A DNA stretch of 47,150 nucleotides from Oscillospiraceae bacterium (GTDB lineage: Bacteria; Bacillota; Clostridia; Oscillospirales; Ruminococcaceae). The stretch's first letter is position 1, and each line of letters opens with the position of its first letter. Location of the stretch: the NCBI GenBank assembly GCA_022791945.1, contig JAAVZY010000134.1:1-47150 (forward strand), written 5' to 3'. The translations under genes and the position numbers were made by a program. Shown piece by piece: positions 41,862-47,150 of this stretch. Below the pieces are notes generated by a model that was not told the DNA's origin, made no database searches, and was given only the letters and a program-made list of their open reading frames with translations.

Positions 41862-42944
41862 TCAGCCCTTCTCCAGCAGCTCCAGCAGAATCCCGGAATA
41901 GGCCCGGAAGGCCGAGGGAATCGTATACTGCTCCCGCAGCTCCTGCCCGCTCACCCAGAGCAGGGAGCCGTCCCCCGCCGCCTCCGTCTCCGCCAGATAG
42001 CCGGTCATATGCCACTCCACATGGGTGAAAATGTGCTTTGCGGGCCGAAGGGCCCGGAGCTTCACCGGCTCAAGCCCCTGCTCCCGCAGCCAGGCGCGGG
42101 CCTCCGCCGGAGTGAGGGCCCCGGCGGCATTGGGCAGCTCCCAAAGCCCCGCCAGCAGTCCCTGCTCCGGCCGCCTGCGGACAGCCGCCCTCCCGCGGGA
42201 AACCAGCAGGAACACGGTCCGGTTCTCGGCCCTGCGGGGCCTCTTGGGCGCTTTTACCGGAAGCTCCCGGGCGATGCCCTGCCGGTATCCCAGACAGAGC
42301 GCCGACAGGGGGCAGGCGGCGCAGTCCGGAGCGGTATTGGGGCCGCAGAGGGTTGCCCCCAGCTCCATAATGGCCTGATTGTAGCTCCCCGCCTGATCCG
42401 GGATCCCCTCCAGAACCGTGCGGATCCCCTCGCTGACAGCCGCCTTCACCTCCGGGCGGGAGATGTCCGCCCGGCTTGCCAGCAGCCGGGAAACCACCCG
42501 GAGCACGTTCCCGTCCACAGCCGGGACCGGGAGCCCGAAGGCAAAGGAGGCCACCGCCCCGGCGGTGTAGGGCCCAAAGCCCGGCAGCTTCAGCAGCTGC
42601 TCATAGGAGGCCGGAAGCGTTCCGCCGTACTGCTCCGCCACAATCCGCGCAGCCTTTTGCAGGTTCCGGGCGCGGTTGTAGTAACCAAGCCCCTCCCAGA
42701 GCTTCATCAGCACCGGCTCCGGCGCCCGCGCCAGAGCCGGAATGTCCGGCAGGGCCTCCAAAAACCGGGCGAAGTAAGGCTTGACCGCCTCCACCCTGGT
42801 CTGCTGGAGCATGATCTCCGAAAGCCAGACCCGGTAGGGGGCGGGATCCCGCCGCCAGGGCAGGTCGCGGGCGTTTTGCCCGTACCAAAGCAAAAGAGGG
42901 GGCGGCGTTTCCAGCAAAAGCGCCGTCCCCAGCCCCTCCGTCAT
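41862..42944 (-). CDS. mutY: A/G-specific adenine glycosylase
   Basis: 360 residues. Removes adenine mispaired with 8-oxoguanine. Catalytic Glu in WLSEIMLQQTRVEAV, helix-hairpin-helix LPGFGPYTAGAVASFAFG, Asp in VPAVDGNVLR, a 4Fe-4S cluster C-X7-C-X2-C-X5-C (CGPNTAPDC..C.....C) and a NUDIX-like C-terminal domain for 8-oxoG reading. The start overlaps the helicase stop by ATGA, so it is translated from the helicase transcript. Its last base touches the last base of radC. Confidence 0.94.
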   Translation of the reverse strand: MTEGLGTALLLETPPPLLLWYGQNARDLPWRRDPAPYRVWLSEIMLQQTRVEAVKPYFARFLEALPDIPALARAPEPVLMKLWEGLGYYNRARNLQKAARIVAEQYGGTLPASYEQLLKLPGFGPYTAGAVASFAFGLPVPAVDGNVLRVVSRLLASRADISRPEVKAAVSEGIRTVLEGIPDQAGSYNQAIMELGATLCGPNTAPDCAACPLSALCLGYRQGIARELPVKAPKRPRRAENRTVFLLVSRGRAAVRRRPEQGLLAGLWELPNAAGALTPAEARAWLREQGLEPVKLRALRPAKHIFTHVEWHMTGYLAETEAAGDGSLLWVSGQELREQYTIPSAFRAYSGILLELLEKG

Positions 42945-44086
42945 TCTGCCGGGGCCAGCTCGCCCCGGTCGTTAAAGCCTACAAACTGCACCTCGGAACG
43001 GGTATAGTGAATGATATCGTCCAGATGCTTCTTGTCGGAATCGGAATAGAAGGTGTAGGATACACCGGATTTTCTTGCCCGGCCTGTCCGGCCGATCCGG
43101 TGCAGATAGTATTCATTTTCCAAAGGCACGTCGAAGTTGATCACAGCGTCCACGTCGCTGACGTCGATCCCCCTGGCGGCCACGTCGGTGACCACCAGGA
43201 TCCGGAAGCGGCCCTCTTTGAAGTCAGCCATGATTTTGTTCCGGGCGGACTGGATCAGATCCCCGTTGATGCACCGGACGGAAAAGTCCCTGGCCTCCAG
43301 CTGGCCGGCCAGGCTCTGGGTCTGGTACTTGGTGTTGCAGAAGACGATGGTGCGGCAGAAGCTTCCGATCCGCAGGATGTGTATCAGGTCCATGATCTTT
43401 TTGGTGCCTGTGGATTTGATGGCGTACTGGGTAATCCTTGGCTTGTTCTCCTCCACCGGCTGAACCACGATTTCCTCCGGATCCCGCTGATACAGCCAGC
43501 CGATATCCATCACGGGCCGGGAGATGGTAGCGGAGAACATGGACAGCCGGAACCCCTTGGGGAGCTGCTCCAGAATCCAGCGGACGTCCTTGAAAAAGCC
43601 CATGTCCAGCATCTCGTCGGCCTCGTCCAGGATAGCGATCCGCACCTGATTCAGGCGGATGGTGTGGTGCTTGATGTGGTCGATCAGCCGGCCGGGGGTA
43701 GCGGCCACAATCTGAGGATTTTTCTTCAGAGCCTCCACCTGTTTGGCAATCGGCTGACCGCCGTAGGCGGCCACGACCCGAATCTCCGGGCGGTATTTGC
43801 AGAGCCTGCGGAAGTCGTCCCGCAGCTGGGTGCAAAGCTCCCGGGTGGGGCAGAGGATGAGCGCCTGCACGCCCTTTTTCTCCGGATCGATCCCCTCCAC
43901 AATGGGGATCCCGAAGGCGCAGGTCTTGCCGGTGCCGGTGGGAGCCTTGGCCAGAAGCTCCTTGCCATCCCGCATCAGCGGGATGGCCTTGGCCTGAATC
44001 TCGGTAAGCTCAGAGAAGCCCATCTCGGTCACCGCCCGCAGAAGCTCAGGCGAAAGGTCAAACTCTTCGTATTTCATGAATCGCAC
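42941..44086 (-). CDS. DEAD-box RNA helicase
   Basis: 381 residues: Q motif MGFSELTEIQAKAIP, motif I APTGTGKT, Ia PTREL, Ib TPGRL, II DEAD, III SAT, V TDVAARGIDV and VI HRIGRTGRA. This is a minimal core without the C-terminal RNA-binding tail of CsdA/DbpA, which suggests a general mRNA/rRNA remodelling role. GTG 44086 has AGGA 7 nt upstream; ATG 44077 is possible. It is transcribed with mutY. Confidence 0.93.
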   Translation of the reverse strand: MRFMKYEEFDLSPELLRAVTEMGFSELTEIQAKAIPLMRDGKELLAKAPTGTGKTCAFGIPIVEGIDPEKKGVQALILCPTRELCTQLRDDFRRLCKYRPEIRVVAAYGGQPIAKQVEALKKNPQIVAATPGRLIDHIKHHTIRLNQVRIAILDEADEMLDMGFFKDVRWILEQLPKGFRLSMFSATISRPVMDIGWLYQRDPEEIVVQPVEENKPRITQYAIKSTGTKKIMDLIHILRIGSFCRTIVFCNTKYQTQSLAGQLEARDFSVRCINGDLIQSARNKIMADFKEGRFRILVVTDVAARGIDVSDVDAVINFDVPLENEYYLHRIGRTGRARKSGVSYTFYSDSDKKHLDDIIHYTRSEVQFVGFNDRGELAPAE

Positions 44087-44124
44087 GCACCGTTCCTTTT
44101 CAAAACAGCTTTGATGTGTGGGGG

Positions 44125-44970
44125 AAGACCTCGAGGGCCCCGCCCTCGAGCACCCGCCAAAGGGACTCGTCCCTTTGGAATCCCATTATTTTTGGGGGTG
44201 GGGACGGGCGCAGGCGCCCGTCCCCCTACCTCGCTGGCACCCCTGCCTCGCTGATACTCCCTGCGTGGTCGATCGCCCGCCTACCCATTTTTTCGTAAAG
44301 AAAAAATTCATCCCCATAGGCGGCGCAGCACCTGCGACGCAGAAAGTTTCGAGCAGGTTCTGTTACGCTCATGCTTTCTGCGGAGGGGGGGACACTGTGC
44401 GACGTACGGAATCCCCCAGTCAGGGCTACCGCCTGTCGGCGGCATCCCTGCCATGCCCTCGACGGTCCTTCGGAACGTCTCACAAGGGGGCCGAGCCAAC
44501 TTTGTGCGCTGATAGACGCTCTGTGCGAAGTTAAGAGCCACTCATCCTCTTAAATTCGCAGAATGCGTCTTTATAACGCAGAAAGTTGGCTTGCCTCCCT
44601 TGTCATACGTTCCGAAGGAACGTATGAGAGAGGGGACCGCCGTCGGACCAGCGGGACGGCGGCGGTGGAAGGATTCCCCCGGGAGTACAAATCCCCCCAT
44701 CTGTACATACCGATCGGAAGCACGACCTCAGTCTGTGCAGGAATCTCCGATGCGGCGCAGGAAGTCCCCCGCGCGCAGGAGGGAGCTTTTTTCTTTACGA
44801 AAAAAGCGTCCTGCGTGAATCAGACTGCCTGCGTGGCAGGAGGAAGGAAGTCTGTACAGACTCAAACCCAAACTTTTTCCGCCCTTAAAAAAGCCCTTAA
44901 AAATTACGGGTTCCAAGGGGATTTAATCCCCTTGGCGAGAGCTCGAGAGCAGAGCTCTCGAGGTCTGTTC
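44125..44970 (+). repeat. Mosaic repeat, full unit (forward) with nested hairpin element
   Basis: About 845 bp, the longest. CTCGAGGGC/GCCCTCGAG with CCC loop, CCAAAGGGACTCGTCCC, GACGGGCGCAGGCGCCCGTC hairpin, TTTTTTCGTAAAGAAAAAA (about 44288), the 97-bp-type hairpin at 44494-44591, GAGCTTTTTTCTTTACG (about 44786), TCTGTACAGA, CCAAGGGGATTTAATCCCC and CTCGAGAGC/GCTCTCGAG. Confidence 0.88.
44494..44591. repeat. 98-bp nested hairpin element, copy 2
   Basis: Ends AGCCAACTTT/AAAGTTGGCT (perfect 10 bp), AGACGC (44514-44519)/GCGTCT (44565-44570), TGCGAAGTTAAGAG (44524-44537)/CTCTTAAATTCGCA (44547-44560, one mismatch). The outer ends differ from copy 1 by paired C-to-T and G-to-A changes, keeping the stem. 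Confidence 0.75.
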
Positions 44971-45003
44971 CACGCAGAGAGCCCCCGAGGCGGAAACGCG
45001 GCC

Positions 45004-45771
45004 TTAGCTCCGGGCCTTGACGTAGACAAAGCGGGAGTTGCCGTCGCTGGATTTGTTGGATTTGATGTCCAGGATGTTCAGGGATTTCAGGAAAGGGGTC
45101 AGCTTCTTATAGCCGTAGTTGCGCACGTCAAAGTCCGGGTGCCGCTTGAGGAGCAGGCTTCCGATCTCGCCGATGTTCACCCACTGATCCTCGTCGGAAA
45201 CCTCGTCCACAATGGTCAGGATGGTTTGGCGGATGGTTTTCAGGGAGGTCATCTCCGGGATATCCGCTGTGGAAGAGGCCTGCTGGGGAGCGGCGCTGGC
45301 GCTTTCCGCGTTCTTGGCCAGCACCTCCAGATACTTGAACTTGTTGCAGGCGGCGATAAAGGGCGTGGGGGTTTTCTTCTCCCCCATGCCCACCACATAC
45401 ATCCCCGACTCCCGCAGCCGGGAGGCCAGCCGGGTAAAATCACTGTCCGAGGAGACAATGCAGAAGCCCTCCACGTTGCCGGAATAGAGGATATCCATGG
45501 CGTCGATGATCATGGCGGAGTCTGTGGCGTTCTTGCCGGTGGTGTACCCGTACTGCTGGATAGGGCTGATGGAGTTGTCCAGCAGGCAGCTTTTCCAGGA
45601 GGCCAGGTTGGGCTTGGTCCAGTCCCCGTAGATCCGCTTATAGGTGGCAATGCCGTCGTTGGAGATCTCGTCCAGCAGGCACTTGATATATTTTTCCGAC
45701 ACATTGTCCGCGTCAATCAGCACGGCAAAGCGTTTGTCCGTCCCGTTTCCTTTTTCCACTTTGTTGACCAT
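45004..45771 (-). CDS. NYN-domain protein with C-terminal OST-HTH/LOTUS domain
   Basis: 255 residues. NYN/PIN-like nuclease domain (about 14-150): FAVLIDADNVSEKYIKCLLD, KNATDSAMIIDAMDILYSG and FCIVSSDSDFTRLASRLRES supply the acidic metal residues of the LabA/DUF88 group. Residues about 175-250 (QWVNIGEIGSLLLKRHPDFD; YGYKKLTPFLKSLNILDI) form an OST-HTH/LOTUS domain, which binds G-rich or structured RNA in known cases. Probably a cytosolic RNA-processing enzyme. Follows mrp with 78 nt and a hairpin between. Confidence 0.9.
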   Translation of the reverse strand: MVNKVEKGNGTDKRFAVLIDADNVSEKYIKCLLDEISNDGIATYKRIYGDWTKPNLASWKSCLLDNSISPIQQYGYTTGKNATDSAMIIDAMDILYSGNVEGFCIVSSDSDFTRLASRLRESGMYVVGMGEKKTPTPFIAACNKFKYLEVLAKNAESASAAPQQASSTADIPEMTSLKTIRQTILTIVDEVSDEDQWVNIGEIGSLLLKRHPDFDVRNYGYKKLTPFLKSLNILDIKSNKSSDGNSRFVYVKARS

Positions 45772-45815
45772 CCCTTTCCTTCATCAGGCCTGCCCGCTCG
45801 CGCCGGAGCGGGGAT

Positions 45816-45840
45816 CGCCCCGGCCGGGAAGGCCGGGGCG
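45816..45840. repeat. GC-rich hairpin between mrp and the NYN gene
   Basis: CGCCCCGGCC (45816-45825)/GGCCGGGGCG (45831-45840), loop GGGAA. The T-tract lies on the plus-strand side, so it terminates plus-strand transcripts better than the minus-strand mrp message; for the latter it may attenuate or protect ends. Confidence 0.7.
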
Positions 45841-45849
45841 CGGTTTTTC

Positions 45850-46680
45850 TTATTTCAAACGCTCCAGAACATCCGCGGCGTGATCCAGGAAGTCGCCCTC
45901 AAAGAGCTCGATCACACCCTGGTCGCACTGGCGCGCCAGCGCCGGATCCAGAGGCAGCTTTGCCAGCACCTCCACCCCGGCCTCCCTGGCCGCCTTGTCA
46001 ATGGAGCTCTCCCCAAAGAGGGAGATCCGCTTGCCGCAGTCCGGGCAGGCCAGATAGCTGTAATTTTCCACCAAGCCCAGGATGGGAATGTTCATGGCCC
46101 TGGCCATGTTCACAGCCTTGGCGACGATCATGGAAACCAGCTCCTGCGGGGAGGTGACCACAATGATTCCGTCCACCGGAAGGGACTGGAACACCGTCAG
46201 GGGCACGTCGCCGGTTCCGGGAGGCATATCCACGAACATAAAGTCCACATCCCCCCAGAGCACGTCCGTCCAGAACTGGGTGACGGTTCCGGCAATGATG
46301 GGGCCCCGCCAGACCACGGGATCGGTTTCATGCTCCAGCAGGAGATTGACCGACATCACCTTGGTGCCGAACTTGCTCTCCCTGGGGAGGATGCCCAGCT
46401 CGCTGCCCTGGGCCCGTCCGTGGATGGAGAACATCTTGGGGATGGAGGGGCCGGTGACGTCCGCGTCCAGGATGGCGGCGGCGTGGCCCCGCCGCTGCAT
46501 CAGGGCGGCCAGCATGGAGGTCACCAGGGATTTGCCGACGCCTCCCTTTCCGCTGACTACCGCAATGACCTTGCGGATATTGCTGTTGGGATTGGCGGGG
46601 GCCAGCATGCTTTCCGGCGCGGTGCGCTCGGAGCAGTTCTGGCCGCAGCTCTCGCAGTTGTGACTGCAGCTTTCACTCAT
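45850..46680 (-). CDS. mrp: Mrp/NBP35-family Fe-S scaffold ATPase
   Basis: 276 residues. An N-terminal Cys motif (CSHNCESCGQNCSER) and P-loop VSGKGGVGKS with AILDADVTGPSIP, FMFVDMPPGTGDV, and the CPDCG pair (SYLACPDCGKRISLFG) that binds a bridging 4Fe-4S cluster. It carries clusters to apoproteins such as the neighbouring 4Fe-4S MutY, though no direct link is shown. ATG 46680 follows AAAGGA; the longer frame is not supported. Strong promoter at 46834-46861. Confidence 0.93.
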   Translation of the reverse strand: MSESCSHNCESCGQNCSERTAPESMLAPANPNSNIRKVIAVVSGKGGVGKSLVTSMLAALMQRRGHAAAILDADVTGPSIPKMFSIHGRAQGSELGILPRESKFGTKVMSVNLLLEHETDPVVWRGPIIAGTVTQFWTDVLWGDVDFMFVDMPPGTGDVPLTVFQSLPVDGIIVVTSPQELVSMIVAKAVNMARAMNIPILGLVENYSYLACPDCGKRISLFGESSIDKAAREAGVEVLAKLPLDPALARQCDQGVIELFEGDFLDHAADVLERLK

Positions 46681-46833
46681 GTGCTTGTAACATCCTTTCG
46701 GCAGATGAAATCGCCGGATCCGTTCCGGCAGGAGACATAGCAGAAAGCCCACAGCGAATGGGGATCACTGGGGGCGTGAATCCAAGTATCCCGCGCCGCC
46801 GCGCAGGCCGGCGCTCAGCGCCTCTACCCTACA

Positions 46834-46861
46834 ATTATACTAGGATTTCTACTGTTGTCAA
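46834..46861 (-). promoter_or_regulatory. Strong consensus promoter for mrp
   Basis: Minus strand TTGACA (46856-46861), 16-bp spacer, TATAAT (46834-46839). Both hexamers match the SigA consensus exactly. Confidence 0.85.
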
Positions 46862-46884
46862 TAGGGGCGCGGGGCTGGGATGGG

Positions 46885-46950
46885 TGCGTGCGGGAAGACC
46901 TCGAGGGCTTCCCCTTCGACGCACGCAGAGATCCTAAACAGGCTCCAATG
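46885..46950. repeat. Mosaic repeat, short end fragment
   Basis: GGAAGACCTCGAGGGCTTCC, then GACGCACGCAGAGATCCT and AACAGGCTCCAATG: the extreme end of the family, reading outwards from arm to GAGCCTGTT. It joins the arm to the MITE-type end and lies between divergent promoters. Confidence 0.7.
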
Positions 46951-46982
46951 AAATTCATTTCCAGGCAAATCCTGAAAAAGTG

Positions 46983-47009
46983 TTGAAAAATATGTGGATA
47001 TAGTATAAT
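46983..47009 (+). promoter_or_regulatory. Possible promoter towards the right edge
   Basis: TTGAAA (46983-46988), 15-bp spacer (short), TATAAT (47004-47009). The last 140 nt are AT-rich and hold no ORF I can support; a gene may start beyond the window. Confidence 0.35.
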
Positions 47010-47150
47010 ATACTCTAAATGAGCAAAATTAAAAACTGCACAAAAGGGTCCTAAAACGACGAATAGCGGCAGACAAAGACAGAGATGCATCAAAAAGGAC
47101 AATAAAAAACAAATGGGCCAAGGGAAGGATGACAAACAGGCGATCAATGG

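Noticed and set aside
44563-46740. 725-codon plus-strand ORF covering the NYN and mrp genes
   Set aside because: It starts inside a mosaic repeat and runs antisense to two clear protein families; no ribosome site or recognisable domain.
139-46950. CRISPR array
   Set aside because: Repeats are widely and irregularly spaced, hundreds of bases long and internally palindromic, with no regular spacers and no cas genes.
46753-47150. Gene at the right edge
   Set aside because: AT-rich stretch with possible promoter hexamers but only very short open frames; any gene starts beyond the window.

Overview
The window looks like a chromosomal segment of a GC-rich, endospore-forming Clostridia member, most like the gut Oscillospiraceae/Ruminococcaceae group. 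This rests on the spore cortex hydrolase SleB with a sigmaG-like promoter, Firmicutes-type Shine-Dalgarno sites, the pairing of GHL10 and Amidase_3 wall enzymes, a Na+-translocating decarboxylase beta/gamma pair, and a PBSX-type defective prophage layout. No rRNA, tRNA, CRISPR array or transposase was seen.

Layout. 0.3-8.8 kb (all minus): EAL-like/HDOD protein, SleB, an AT-rich orphan, an FkbM methyltransferase overlapping an M42 aminopeptidase, a sugar-phosphate isomerase/epimerase, an APH-fold phosphotransferase and an MBL hydrolase. 10.1-15.4 kb (plus): two large secreted or anchored cell-wall proteins. 16.2-17.9 kb (plus): oadG-oadB with a clear promoter and terminator. 18.1-20.3 kb (minus): a histidine kinase/response regulator pair. 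21.6 kb (plus): an XRE regulator. 22-38.8 kb (minus): a compact contractile phage-like particle cluster: TerS, TerL, portal, protease, decoration protein, major capsid, connectors, sheath, tube, chaperone, hub and baseplate. 39.6-46.7 kb: FecE-type ATPase, RadC (plus), then minus-strand MutY, DEAD-box helicase, NYN/LOTUS protein and Mrp.

Two things stand out. (1) About a third of the window by eye is one family of mosaic intergenic repeats, up to about 850 bp, recurring at some 17 places. Each full unit has long inverted arms made of nested palindromes. Stem sequences change from copy to copy while pairing is kept, so the fold appears to be under selection or is copied as a fold. Smaller elements (67-bp, 161-bp and 97-bp inverted-repeat elements) are nested in or beside them, and some ends share GAGCCTGTT...CTCTGCGTG. 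Two units are split around AT-rich foreign genes, as if carrying cargo. (2) The phage-like cluster has head, DNA-packaging and contractile-tail genes but, at the position where PBSX-type clusters encode the tape measure, only a 77-codon ORF. It also lacks tail fibre, lysis, integrase and replication genes here. Repeat units sit between its gene blocks, yet the ORFs remain intact. It is best read as a domesticated, possibly gene-transfer-agent-like particle or a minimal contractile device.

All calls come from reading the sequence and supplied translations by eye. No alignment, fold or database search was run.
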